Source: Ceratobasidium sp. AG-K (Eukaryota > Basidiomycota > Agaricomycetes > Cantharellales > Ceratobasidiaceae). Taken from it: a stretch of DNA of 64,000 nt. The notes beneath the pieces are model-generated. The model made no database searches, was not told where the DNA came from, and saw only the letters and a list, made by a program, of their open reading frames with translations. A program made the translations under genes and the position numbers. Below are positions 47,401 to 59,246 of this stretch, piece by piece; the stretch's first letter is position 1; each line of letters begins with the position of its first letter. Location of the stretch: positions 1,426,001 to 1,490,000 of the forward strand of contig JAWNGF010000001.1 of the NCBI GenBank assembly GCA_037039685.1, in the 5' to 3' direction.

Positions 47401-48982
47401 TTAGTATCTCCGTCTGTCACGGTCACGGTCACGGTCGCGATCTCGTTCGCGCTCCCTGTCCTGTCCGCCTCGCCTATCTCGGTCCTTGCCCCTGTCCCGA
47501 TATCCATCATCCCGACGAGAGTCCTTCGCTCTATGCCTGTCGCGATCTCTATAATCATCCCTATCTTCCGAGCGCTTGTGCCTATCTCTCCTCGGTGGGC
47601 TTCTACTCCTCTCCTCCCTCATCCGCGATGAATGGTCAAACATCATGCCGAACCCGCTACCCTTGTGACCTGGGTCGCTTTCACGGTAACGTCTCGTCGC
47701 TTCGAGGTCATCGCGACCAGCAAAGCCGCCATCCCCTTGCCCTCGTTTGCCCATCTTGGGGTTGTTGGACCAGTGGGTGTTGAGCTTAGAGACGGATTGT
47801 GAACTAATGAACGTTAGCGGGGTAAGAAGTCCGAAGTAAGAAGGGTGCTTACAAGTCAACCCAGATACGGCGGTCGTCGACGAGGACGTTTTGCATTTTA
47901 AAGTAGGCCTGCAACAAACCAAGTCAGTACTATAGGTAAGCACGTGTTAGGTACAACCCACCTGCTCAGCATCTTCACGCTTGTCAAACTCGATGAACGC
48001 GTACTGCAACGAATCGCCCGTCTTCTTGTCCCTAATAACCTGGCAACTCATAATCACCCCAAACCGGGAGAAAATGAGCTCCAGATCCTCGTCCCGTGTG
48101 ACTGGATTGAGTTTACAGACGAACAATACGTTCTCAGGCGGGCGGACATTGGCAAACGGCAAATCCCCAACCATCTCAAGCGTGAGTGCACTGGCAGCCG
48201 CAGCGCGCTCCCGACGCAGTTTTTCGGCTTCTTCCTCGGGCAGAGTCGCAAGCGGGTCCTCATCTTCGCCAATACGGACATTGGTGCCTGTGGTCAGGTC
48301 AGGTGCTTTGGTAGGCGCTTCACCAGGTACTACCAGGCCTGGTGGGTCGGGGAAGGGATCGTCTGCAAGGACGTATCAGTACTATGTTACATGCAAGATA
48401 GTGGCACATACCTAGAATGACGACATGGCGTATGCGCACGTCTTTCATTGGTCGTCCATCTTGGTCCGTAAAGACTTCGTTCAGTTGATCAAGCGTTTCT
48501 AGTCCCTCAACCACGTGTCCAAATACTGCATGTTTTCCGTCGAGGTAGTCGATGTTGTCTGCCAGCGTAATGAAAAACTGACTTCCACACCCTCCTTCCA
48601 CGCCAGGCGCAATAGCCATGGAGATGGTTCCCTTGGCAGTATGCTTCAAGCGGGGGACAAGTTCGGGTGCAAAGTACCGGGGCACATTGGATGACGGTGG
48701 GTCGGACTTGGACGCGATGTATGAAAAAACCGACTCTCCGCCGGTTCCAGTGGCTGTAGGATCTCCGGCTTGGGCGACAAAGTCTTTTGTAACTGCGGTA
48801 CAGAGCCGAAGTTAGAAAGGTTGATTTGGCTTACGGACTAGACGCGAACCGTTAAAGAATGCATGAAGGTTGTAGTAGTAAACCTTGCATAACTTGAGAA
48901 AGTTTTCGCAAGTTCGGGGACAAGCATCGACCTCTAGGTCAATGACTAGGTCACCCAGCGATGTCTCTAGAAGGACCGACAT
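47401..48982 (-). CDS. PPIL4-type cyclophilin with RRM
   Basis: Read from ATG 48982 to TAA 47401-47403 with about five introns. The first 165 residues are a cyclophilin domain ([54 protein letters not shown]), then [11 protein letters not shown], an acidic helix, and an RRM with RNP motifs in [20 protein letters not shown] and [32 protein letters not shown]. The C-terminus is an Arg/Asp/Ser-rich tail. This order is diagnostic for PPIL4/Cyp6, a nuclear peptidyl-prolyl isomerase associated with splicing and transcription. ATCACGTGAC lies 87 bases upstream of the ATG (49067-49076). Confidence 0.93.
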
Positions 48983-49197
48983 AGCTCACAGGGAGGTTTA
49001 GCGCTATTTGAACGTACGAAAACTAGATGAATATCATGGGCGTGGTGACGATAGTGGGGGGAAATGATCACGTGACATTGCTCTGGTTTCGGCAACTTGA
49101 AATTCGCAACTCTAGTCGTGTATTACAAGTTGAGACAACTTAAGTACATTTTATTCGAAAGAAAATCAAAAGCAATGCGGTATCCCCTCTCTCGACC

Positions 49198-51400
49198 CTA
49201 TCGAAAGAATTTCAACATTACCTCTACGAATGTTCTTATGCCTTTCTTTGTGTCCTCGTCCTGAAACAAACGACTGAGTGATGCTATGCGAGTGCGACAC
49301 ATCGGCACTTACCGTGGCAGATGAGAAAGAAATACGCATGTGTGCGTACTCAGCACGGCTATGCATTTTGGATGCAGCCGACGCAGGCATATCTCTGTCA
49401 TCCGTCGAGAACATATACCCCGGGGCAACGATGACGCCGGCTTCAGCGAGGTCTAGCACGAAAGATAAGTATGCACGAATCGACAATATACATCGTCTTT
49501 GGCTGACCTGTCCAAAGTTTGAACTCTAACGCTGAACCAGGTGCAGGGTGAGGCACCCAATCACGATGATGTTTTAGGTGCACTTTAATCCAGAGAAACA
49601 TTCCCGAGTTAGGGATAGAGAAGCTGAATAGCGTCTGATCGTTTGAGGGGAATTTTTCCTCGAACCCGTGGTGCATGCACCCAAATGGCCTGGCGTATGC
49701 ATCGTATACAGTCGCTCCAGTTTGCGATAATGCGTGGTTCTCGGTCAACCGTAGGCCGAGATGCTCAAAGAAACAATCGACCATGAAGTCCCGTCGCTTG
49801 GTGTACTGGGCGCCTATACCTGCAGTCATCGTGTGTGAGTATTGAGTGTGGGAGCCAGATTATTAGACTTGCCTCTAAGCCAGCGAATGTAACCATCGTA
49901 TCCCCACTCCTTCGAGACGAGTTGGATTACCAAGGCCTGAGATATACCACTGGCCTGGTTTGTCTTGCAAGCCCCATAATCTTCCATTATCGTAGCAAAT
50001 AAAGGATTGCACGTAGTCCACCCTAGTCGACATCCAGGTCCAATGGTCTAAGTTACCGGTAATGAGATATTATTTATATGTTTAAGAAATCACTAACCTT
50101 GGAGAATGTGTCAAGTCGGATAACTCGGCCTTGGTAGTCAAGCCTAGCGCCGAAGATAAGATGGGTTTGCAAACAAATAAGAAACCATACTTTAGGTAGC
50201 TCGGTTCCAAGGTATCGATAAACCGCTGCGACGATTCGGGGCTGACTGTGCCGGGGATGTGGCTACTGAGACTACGCTGACTCTTACGCTTATAATCCGG
50301 GAATTGTAGAAAGTAGTACGGGTCGTCCTCCACAATGATCACATCTAGTTTACTGTCAGCCAATGATCAGCCTGGTCTCAGCTGTATAACCATACCATAC
50401 TTGACACAAATGTCATAGACTTCTTGTTTGCGTTTGGTATTCATGATCTGGACAAGCGGCGAATTAGCGCTGCTCAAGTCGCTCGCAGAACAAAGCCTAC
50501 AGCACCCGTAGGATTTTGCCCAATTGGAATGGTGTACATGACGTGAGGTCGGCGTTTCCCATCATGTTCATCTTCCTTCCAGCCTCCAAGGATCCGCTCT
50601 AGTTCACTAGGAATCATACCAAGACTGTCTGTGGGCACGGGAAACGGCCTCACTCCTGAGGGCCACGCAGACAACAAGGCCCCAGGATAAGTCCAGACTT
50701 CAGTTAAAATGAGTTCGCCTGGCTGGCATAGGATCGTAGACGCCTTAGTCCATCCATCGGTATTCCCGGTGTTGGCAAGGACACGGAAGTCTGAATAAGC
50801 CGGTTGGAATACTTGGAGAGTAAAGTTGCGGACAAAGTCTAGAAACGCGGGAAGTCCAGCGACCATACCTAAATAAATGTTGGTCATCATTGTTTACAAA
50901 GGTAAAGTGAACGACACTTGCTGTATTGCAAGGCTGTGGATAGCTGGATCGCATTGGGTCCATCGTCCGGGTTGGCATACTTTGGAATGGACATCTGGGC
51001 CTTTGTAGGTTTACCGCTGAACATAGCCCATAGTCGCGATATTAGCCCCAGGTGATCATCACTCGCAGGTCCAACTGGGAACTGGGTCGGGGCTAGGACA
51101 TTGGCCTTGATAGTTTCGTAGGGAAATAGAGAAGGGTGCGGGACGCCTACGTACGAGCCTGGCAGTTAGCATTCCAAAAGACATTACAGTAGAGATAAGA
51201 CTGTTACCTCCTAATGTAATTGGTCGCGTTCCGTCAGCACAATACTAGTAGAAAAATGCGCTTTGCGACTTGCCTGCAAGGTTGATCAAGCCCGGCACGC
51301 CCCAATACTTGTACATTCCCTTCAGCGGGTTGGGTCGAAGGCTCTTGGCTTCGTCAGACAAGTGATGAGAAAAGTCCACCAACGGGATCGACGCCGACAT
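49198..51400 (-). CDS. Aro8-like PLP-dependent aminotransferase
   Basis: A multi-exon class I/II aminotransferase from ATG 51400 to TAG 49198-49200. Conserved elements: NPLKGMYKYWGVPGLINLAG at the N-terminus, a substrate-site strand ILTEVWTYPGAL, the PLP-phosphate/Asn segment YTIPIGQNPTGA, VIVEDDPYYFLQF, and the Schiff-base Lys in RLDTFSKTIGPGCRLGW. It matches the aromatic/2-aminoadipate/kynurenine aminotransferase group (yeast Aro8), acting in aromatic amino acid and lysine metabolism; the substrate is not fixed by sequence. Restoring the conserved LAGGVPHPS needs a GC-AG intron (51211-51273), a 3-nt exon (51208-51210) and a second intron (51147-51207). Confidence 0.88.
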
Positions 51401-53241
51401 GGTTAACAGTGCACTTGGTCTCACAGAGGAGGGCAGGAGCTATGTGGTACAGTCCTCCAAAATCCCACACCGTTGAAATAGAAGCAATTGTCCACACGGC
51501 GACTCAGGGGATGACTAAACTCCCGCTGATGCTGTGGTCATCATCGTCACTTGAGGAACCAGGTACACCCAGATCGAATCAGGACTAGCGATGTGCTGAA
51601 TAACATGTTTAAGCTCACGTGGAATTCCAAATCCCACGTACGACGATGAATAGAGCATGTGGGCACTGGCTTTCGCAACCAGCGACAGTTTCCCTAATCT
51701 CGCTTCGGCGTTGAGACTAAACAACGTAGCTCAAAAACGGGGTCTGAAGTTATAGAATGTCATTCACGTTGAGGAGACATCACGGCTTGGTGGGGCCGCG
51801 CAATACTATGAAAGCACAAAGAGCGCCACGCCATGCAGCAGGAAGCAGACAGGGAGGAGACCACCCAAAATCAAGCTAGGCGGGCTTTATATAGCCCTCC
51901 CTGCACCATTTCCTGACTGAATGACGCCATCTTCGACGTCTTTGACAAGATGCGTCACGTGTAGCGCATCTACTCGGCTTAGCACCCTAAACGATTCCGT
52001 GCAACTATGGTGACGATTATAGGTTTTACCTAATTTCATACAGAGCACCAGGAGGACGTCCAGCAGGGCCGTGTCCTTGTCCTTGTTTCTCTTAATGGCC
52101 GGTTAGGATTCCAAAAACAAGCAATAGAGCCCACGCAAGAACGCATATAGATACATCATCCACGGCCATGGTGTTTTGGCTTTGAGCAAGGACCTCCGTG
52201 TGGCAAAACCCAAACCAAATATAAATATAAATATAAAAACTTGACATTACTGCCAGGAACGAACAATGGGGTGTTGCTGACCATTACAGGAATCATCTAT
52301 TAAATTGAATGTTTATTTTCGGCGACCGCGATGTTGTTGAGGTTGGAGTCGTTGGAGGGGAGACTTACTGAACGCCGGTCAACGGTGTCAGGTTTAAAAT
52401 GGTGTTAGGTCAATATTGTCATTTTTATTATTGGGCGGGTAACATCTACGTATACTGCGCTGCGAGAAGTCCTAAAAATAAAGCGCATGATATACCTCCA
52501 AATAAGAACTACTCAGACATCTTACACCGGGCCACGACATTACAAGGAGGGTGCTCGCGTCCAGCGCCACCTCATTATGGTTCAGAAACACACGTCCATC
52601 ACGAACAATAATAGTAGGTTCGACGCGAGCAGCGAAAAGGTATACCGAGAGCGTGTTTAATAACGATACATGAGACAACCTGATAGCAAACGGTATACCA
52701 GGGTCAAGCAAAGGGGACCGACGCAGAAATAGGGAGGGCTAAGATATTTACGCGCCCGATGTCATGCATGTATAGCTCGCAAATACTTGTTCTTATTTCT
52801 TATGGATTCGTCAGTGAAGCGGCCCACTGCTCGATGCTGGATTCCAACTGTTATGCCTCCAGCCTCGAGTGTATCATCTAAAGTTCAACGTTATGGCATT
52901 GCGCCGCAATTTATCGAGAATGCATGGCCAAGGGAGCAGCTTGTAGAGCCTGGTAGCTTACGGCTGGGTACCTACCACTTACCTCAATTATCTGGATGAC
53001 CACGGTCTGTGGGCAGATAGTTCGGTGGGTTTGTGCGTGTAAGCTCACGTAGGGCGCAACCCGGGTAATATTGTGCCATATTTATGTCGATCGACACGTA
53101 TATACAATAGTTTAACCATAGCAGCACTTGACTCTAGGTTTCGTAGATGTCACTGAGCGGCGTATAATCACGTGTTTAATAGGGTCGGTGAGTAAGCAGG
53201 AATTGGTGACGTGCCGCAATGGAATCCATCCATAATCACAC
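51401..53241. other. intergenic, divergent promoters
   Basis: A 1.8-kb stretch between the aminotransferase (-) and the ubiquitin protease (+). On the minus strand, TATATAAA at 51896-51903 and GTCACGTGT near 51955-51962 lie about 0.5 kb from the aminotransferase ATG, which suggests a long or spliced 5' leader. TAATCACGTG ending at 53174 precedes the protease start by 68 bases. A short ATAAAT repeat occupies about 52218-52238. No gene is supported. Confidence 0.45.
52218..52238. repeat. ATAAAT microsatellite
   Basis: About three and a half head-to-tail copies of a six-base ATAAAT unit in AT-rich intergenic DNA. Confidence 0.6.
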
Positions 53242-55546
53242 ATGAGCATTTTATCCCAAGTCCAGGCTGTGGCAGGCAACCTTGAACCACACACCATTGC
53301 CTTGCTCTGCATTATATTACTGGGACCTCTTCTGTTTCTACGTCTAGTGTCTGCGTTTTTTGGATTCCCTGTCGGCTATATGATACTTGATTACCTCGGA
53401 TTGGGCTGGTTGTGGTCCGATGGAGAGTCTAGGGACAGGAAAGGTACTGGGAAGAAGAGGGGGATACGTCGGAGAGCAGACTTGGTGCAAGAATCATCAT
53501 TAGGTGTGTACGAGTTGTAGGCTCTGGTGGAGTGACGAGTTGACGAATAGCGCTCCAAGTGTCGAAAGGATGCTACCCCGGGCTGGTCAATATATCTGGG
53601 ACGTATTGTTTCTTCAATTCTACGGTGCAGGTGTGTTGCGACCGTCTATTAAGGAGGGCTGTTTGTAATATTCGTAATGTCCAGGCATTTGCGTCGTTGA
53701 AGTCGCTGCAGCCGCAGATTGAAGAAATTTACAAGAGTGCAGAGGACTGGGACGTACCAACACCCGTTCTAGACTCTCTACGCAAGGTCCTGATAGGTCA
53801 GTGATATGATACTAAGATTCATGTCGTGGGATTCACATGCGTAGCACAAAATAGATTTGAATACTCCTCATCGTCGACCTTCGTCGTTCCGTCCATCTGA
53901 GGTCATTAAAGCGCTCTCGGGTTCCGACTCTGGAAAACGCAGCGCACTATTCTCGTCCCGTGAACACCAAGATGCTCAAGAGTTGTTTCAATTGCTGTCG
54001 AGTGTCTTCAGAGATGAAGCCGCTAGTGTATTGCAGGAGCGATTACGCGAGAGAGGCCTTGGTGGCCTCGCAATGGATATCGACAACTCGGACGCCGAAA
54101 TAGCAACCCGAAGCGTTTTCGATGGGCTCATGGCGCAACGCCGAAGTTGCGTTGATTGTGGGTACACGGAAGCTGTCCGCCATTTTGCGTTTGATAACAT
54201 CTCATTATCGGTCCCACCACTGGTGAGTATTGGTCGGTTTCAAGTCTCTGGTTGGTCTAATAACTCCAGTCTGGAGCGACACTTCTCCAATGTCTCCAGG
54301 ACTACACCCGTTTAGAAATATTGGAAGACTGCCTATGCAGCAACTGCTCAATGATTGCCACGCATAAACGACTGCTAGCAGAGATCGAACGCCAGCAACT
54401 CAATGCAGCCAACGCGGCTATGCCTGGAGAAAAAGAAAAGCCAAAAGCAACAACCTCACGAAAGAAACGAGAGCGAGAGACCCGCAAGCTAGAAGAAGCA
54501 GTCAGGAAGGCGATTGAGGATCGAAAAGTAGAGGACGAGATCAAGGGATTGAAAATGGAGAAGGTATATAGTAAGCAGTCGACGAAACAAGTTATGATTG
54601 CAAGGGTGAGTCGGTCCAAACCCTGTGCGCAATACCCAATATAAACCAGACAACAGCCGCCCCCGGTCCTCGCATTGCATCTCCAGCGATCAGCATTCTT
54701 TGGCCGAGCAGTCAAGAACCCATGCCGAGTAACTTTCTCTGAATATCTCGACATTACACCATTTACAACCTCTGGGCAACTCAGTATATCGCCGACGTCG
54801 CCCATCTCGCAGCCTACCACCCCAATTGCGACACCCATAGATGGAAAGCCATTTATCTTCCCCAACGCCGGACTAAAAATGAACGGAGTACACCTGGGAC
54901 CAAACTCGCAAGTCTTTCCACCAAAAAGCCCAACAAGCACTACAGCCATGTATCGACTGGCCGCCGTTGTCTGCCACTATGGCGCTCACTCGTACGGGCA
55001 TTATGTTACTTTCCGGCGCGTGCCTGGTGACCGATGGATGCGAGCGAGCGACTCGGACGTAGCAGAGGTTTCGCTCCGCGAGGTACTTAGCGAGACTGTG
55101 GGGACGTTTATGCTCTATTATGAGCGTATGGATGAGGAGAAACCGGAAGCCAACGGTGCGACTGAACATAACACAGACGTTCCCCTATTGGTCTCGGATC
55201 GACCCACACATCATCAGTCATGCTTCCAGCTGGATCCAATGTGGACCACTTGCTCCGCACTCCCCGACATCCGTTCCGTCCCCGGGTCTTGCGTAGCGTC
55301 TCGCTCATGTCAAATTCAACGACCCGGGCGTCCAGCTTAGCTCCCAGTACTCTCGAGGTTCCAGAGACTGAAGAGCCATCCACGATCCCCGCCCGCCCAA
55401 GAGTCGACATTCCTCAACGACCCAAGACTCCGTCACAACCGATGCGGTCACAGAAATCGCCACCTACCTCACCTCCTAGACACCCCCGTCGCGCTCATTC
55501 ACCCCGACCTTTGTCACGCGGCCCAGTATCTGTAACTTCTCAGTAG
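53242..55546 (+). CDS. membrane-anchored ubiquitin-specific protease
   Basis: Seven exons (53242-53503, 53551-53630, 53685-53796, 53855-54222, 54270-54605, 54657-55155, 55218-55546) close to 661 residues. An N-terminal transmembrane segment (TIALLCIILLGPLLFLRL) precedes a USP domain. The Cys box reads GLVNISGTYCFFNSTVQ, with the nucleophile Cys; the His box is SYGHYVTFR and the third residue is Asp in WMRASDSDV. A zinc-finger-like pair CVDCGYTEA and CLCSNC fits the USP fingers. The layout resembles yeast Ubp1 and USP30, which are anchored at the ER or mitochondria; the organelle here is not determined. A Lys/Glu-rich coiled insert interrupts the domain, and the C-terminal 110 residues are Pro/Ser-rich and disordered. 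Confidence 0.9.
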
Positions 55547-55963
55547 TGTATCTAGTGTTGTAGTATTTGTTTGTGTATCTGTACTGTAGGGACTCATTGG
55601 TTGAAACATTGTTACCTCAGCTGTACGGCCGACTGGCACCGAATGAATAACTGGATAATTTCGCTATGGTTAGGCTGATGCGCTTTTGGCTAAGTGCAAA
55701 ACGTTGTTGCAGCGGCGGACAATATTCTCACACGGTAGGGATAAATAGGGCAACAGCGATATCGATGCAATAAAAACCATACAATATTCAGAACATAAGC
55801 AATACGGTCCGATGCCCACAAGCAGCCCGGTATGTACAAAACGCTCCTCCTCCCCAGTCGTAACAGAGAAATCAAAAATGCGTGAAGAAGATCGTGCACA
55901 AGAATCGTGTAATAAGATTTCACTGTTCAAAAGACAGGCGGGAAGCCCATTCCGGAGGCACAT
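55547..55963. other. intergenic, between convergent genes
   Basis: 3' flanks of the ubiquitin protease (+) and the small minus-strand gene. No feature recognised. Confidence 0.4.
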
Positions 55964-56394
55964 CTACCACATGACATGTCGCTCGACGTTGCGGTAGCGC
56001 ACAGGTTGATGTTGATAGGTGGTAGTGCGTCGCACACGAGTCACCTGAGGGTACCTAGAGATGGGCGTAAATGATGAGTCTCGTGTTTTGGTCCCGCGTT
56101 TCCAAATCAAGACGTACCAGGCATGGTAGTAGCCAGGGTAACCGTCCAATTGAACCTCAACAATGTGACGTCCCTGTAAAACTCGAGTGAGTTGGGAGTA
56201 TGATGTGAGACTAAGATCCACCTACCAAAGCATCGTAGTGGTGACCGACGACGAGACCCTCGCGGCGGGAGTGCTCAACATTAACGGCAACAACATCGCC
56301 GGGCTGAGAAAAAAGTTAATATGGCGCACGTCACCAAGTGTGGTAAACTCACGATGATGTCGGTGGTAGTGGTGGTGTGGGTGTAGGCCTCCAT
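55964..56394 (-). CDS. 88-residue Tyr/His/Arg-rich protein, unknown
   Basis: Four exons (56353-56394, 56226-56303, 56118-56173, 55964-56054) close exactly to 88 residues, although no single frame is long. The protein runs MEAYTHTTTTTDII, PGDVVAVNVEHSRREGLVVG, HHYDALGRHIVEVQ, LDGYPGYYHAWYPQ, VTRVRRTTTYQHQP and ends RYRNVERHVMW. No signal peptide or membrane segment. All three introns have GT-AG ends, and the joins make a continuous hydrophilic protein, so a real small gene is likely. The family is not recognised; the Tyr/His-rich Y-P-G-Y-Y section and the basic end stand out. Confidence 0.6.
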
Positions 56395-57147
56395 TACTAT
56401 TGAGTGTTTGGGTGGTGAGAGTGAGGAAAGAGGCCGGTACTTGGTGACAAGTGACTAGTGATGAGCCCGGAGAGGGTAGAAGAGGAGCGCTGGGCAGTGG
56501 TGAGTGAGGAGAGAACGAGGCGCACCAGCCTGCTTTTAGAGGCAAAAGCTTTGCTTGTGCAGGGTGTAGTGCTAAAGAAACGAGGCCCGCCTCCCTTTGC
56601 TTCGGTCATGGATAGTCGCTAGGATTACCGGGGGATCGCGAATACCGTGACACGAAATTGATTTTGTGACATGTCCTTCACACGCGTGATTGTTCTCATT
56701 TGATCAATCCACGGTCTCTGCCTCGTGTTCCCCACAGCCATTTTCCTTTATCGGCACACCCTTTGTCGGCTGTGACATGGAACGATCTGCGGACAATAAC
56801 GCACTCAGGGACCACGCGGTCACACCTCATGTAACTCCACTATATGCGTGCAATCGAGATGTAATCAGTTGTCTAGCCCCTCGGCAAACGGGATTTGCGC
56901 AGTCTTGTCAATTCAGCACCCCATAAAATGCCCGAGTGGAGCCGAAATTCCATACGAATGTCGTCGTGCCTTGGGCGCAACATGATTTGTTGTTCTGGTC
57001 ACCTGACTGTTATGCTGGTCATGTGATTTTGTTTTGAGTAACACTTCAGATGACACTTGCTTGTACGCCGGCTCGAGTGTGACCATGTGTTACTCTTGGA
57101 TTTTCGCAAAATCGGTAGCACCCTCACCCCGACACGAGGACAATCAA
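56395..57147. other. intergenic region
   Basis: Upstream of the 88-residue gene and downstream of the DUF1992 gene, both on the minus strand. A TCATGTGA near-match to the CACGTG motif lies near 57018. Nothing else recognised. Confidence 0.35.
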
Positions 57148-58841
57148 TCAATACATGCGTCGGGCTACCACGTTAGAGAAACGTGTGGACAGCTGTCTCA
57201 CAGCATTACTGAGAAGTTTTACCAGTCCCCATTCCTTTCCAGCCGAGGATCGTCCCGGGGCCGTTGGATCGTCTTCCCCGGAGGTTTGAGCGCGTTTTCC
57301 TTCTGCAATGCGTGCCTGTATGCCTGTAACTATAAGGCTTCCCGCCTCTGTATAGCATCGCGCCAGCTCGGACTGGCGATTCAGCAAGGGTCGGCGAACG
57401 ATATATGGGGCGACAGTATTGTACCGCCGAATGGCCTCGTTCGTCTCTCGGATGGCTGCATCGTGAAACTTCTCTCTTGGCGCTCCCACTCGTCGTCTCG
57501 GAGCTTCGATGCAGATTCGGGTGTCAAATTCTCGAGCATGTTCGCGGGATACGAAAGCGGGAGCATTCGTATCATCCTCCGCGTCCAGCCGCTAATTAAG
57601 AGTTCTCGCATTTGTAGCGTTGCCTTTTCGGCGTCTAATCAAACCAAAGTGAGCCAATGATCAAAAGCGCGGATGCATACATGCCTTTCTGGAGCTCGAC
57701 CCAAGGCGGCGCCGCGTCATTTTTCCTCACTATTCTGTTCATCAAAAACTCCTCGCGCGCCACAAACGGATTCATTTCATCCGCTACCCTTTGCAAAGGC
57801 TTGCCTCTCTACGACGAGCATTAGATGAAACTCCTAACAAAACTAAAAAAAATTAAACAAACCCCTTCGATTTTGTCAAACATCCCTGTAGCCTGTGCTT
57901 TCTGTGTGACCAAATACAAATCAGCAACGTGCGCGTGAAGCAAGGCGTAGCTTGCATTCATGTGACACTTTTTCAAAGTTAAACTCACCTGGATTTTTTC
58001 CTCGATCAGTGCATTCCAGCCGCGCATACTCACAGGATTTGGTCGCGACGTCCGTCCCTCTTCACTGCGTATCCCAGCTTGATAATCCAATGTCGATTCA
58101 CGGGCCCGATCAACCCTTCCCGCTCCCTCAGCGAATCTTTTTTCAGCCCTTTGCTTGGCGCGTGCGCGGGGGTCGGATTTGAGTAATGGATCGGTAGTAG
58201 TGGTGATCGAACGCGGTGGGGTAGATGCAAAGCTCCCAAACTTGATAGAGGCTTGAGCGTGAGTTGGCACTTTGAAGGTAACGAGCCAAGGCGGGAGTGG
58301 TTCGGAGGATGGCGACTGGTCTGACTCGGGGTTGGTAACGGAGTAGCGAGCGTTAGGATGGACCTGCGTTGTACCTGGCGGTCTTTCTCGTAATTCTACC
58401 ATATCCTCATTAGTCGACCAATCCTGAGAAATGGGTTTGGTTGTAATTTGGGGAACGCTCTCTTTGAGCTTTTCTTCGGCCGTCCTAATATGTCCAGTGC
58501 GAAGAGGTTTGTATCTATGCAAGGCGTTAGCCGTTCTCAATTGTACCCCAGCATACATGAAGGTTGCCGACGCACTTGTCGACTAGCATTCGCAGAACCG
58601 CGTCCTGGATGCGCTCCTCGCCATCCCAATTTTCATGCTTCTCCAAGAGAATATCGGTTTTCGAGGGTTTGGGATCTTTTTCGGCGTTTTGTCTTTCTTC
58701 AGCTTCCGCATCTGCGAAAAGTTTGGCACTAGCAGAGTGGTGGTTATGTCTCGTGCGCCACAACTGCCGCCAAGACTGATGATAGGCTGGATTACTTCGC
58801 CCACGAGCATAACTAGACATAAGACCTGTGTTTAGACGCAT
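57148..58841 (-). CDS. DNAJC28/DUF1992 family protein, apparent frameshift
   Basis: Exons 58576-58841, 57989-58514, 57863-57901, 57685-57808 and 57148-57634. The N-terminus is Arg/Ser-rich, a likely mitochondrial presequence. The DUF1992 core is clear: GWNALIEEKIQ, ATGMFDKIEGRGKPLQRVAD, NPFVAREEFLMNRIV and KNDAAPPWVELQK. Despite the family name, no J domain is seen. The fourth intron (57635-57684) has a GC donor (AAAG/GCATGT). In the last exon the frame slips: DDEWERQE continues in one frame but EKFHDAAIRETNEAIRRYN and RRPLLNRQSELARCYTEAG are in another, the break lying in a CT/GA dinucleotide tract at about 57470-57477. Two extra bases or an assembly error would explain it. Role unknown. Confidence 0.78.
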
Positions 58842-59246
58842 AGTAGAAAGACTTAGAGATTGGATAAAGTACGTAGTTTATCCTTGAGTGTCGATATACG
58901 AAGGGTTCTGTCGTGGGTTGCAATTGTGGAGCAGTCGGCGCCGATCATTATTTGGCCCTATGTGTGTCACGGCGGTCACGAAATGTCATCTGCAGGACCA
59001 AACATAAAGGTTCTATTCCCCAAAACACAACATAGGAATGATTGAGGTAATACCCCACGGCGGGTTCGCTTTGTTCTCACAAAGAGCGACGCTCTGAAAC
59101 TGTAGTCATTCAAATTCCGATGCATTCGTTAAACTCGGTACACGGTGGTTAAAATCGCACTTTCCGCCCGGACATGACCAACGACCTGGAGCGAAGGGAC
59201 AATTAGCGAGGCGGGAGTCGGGATAAACGGACACATTGCATACAGG
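58842..59246. other. intergenic region
   Basis: Promoter side of the DUF1992 gene and 3' flank of the GFA gene. Nothing recognisable. Confidence 0.35.
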
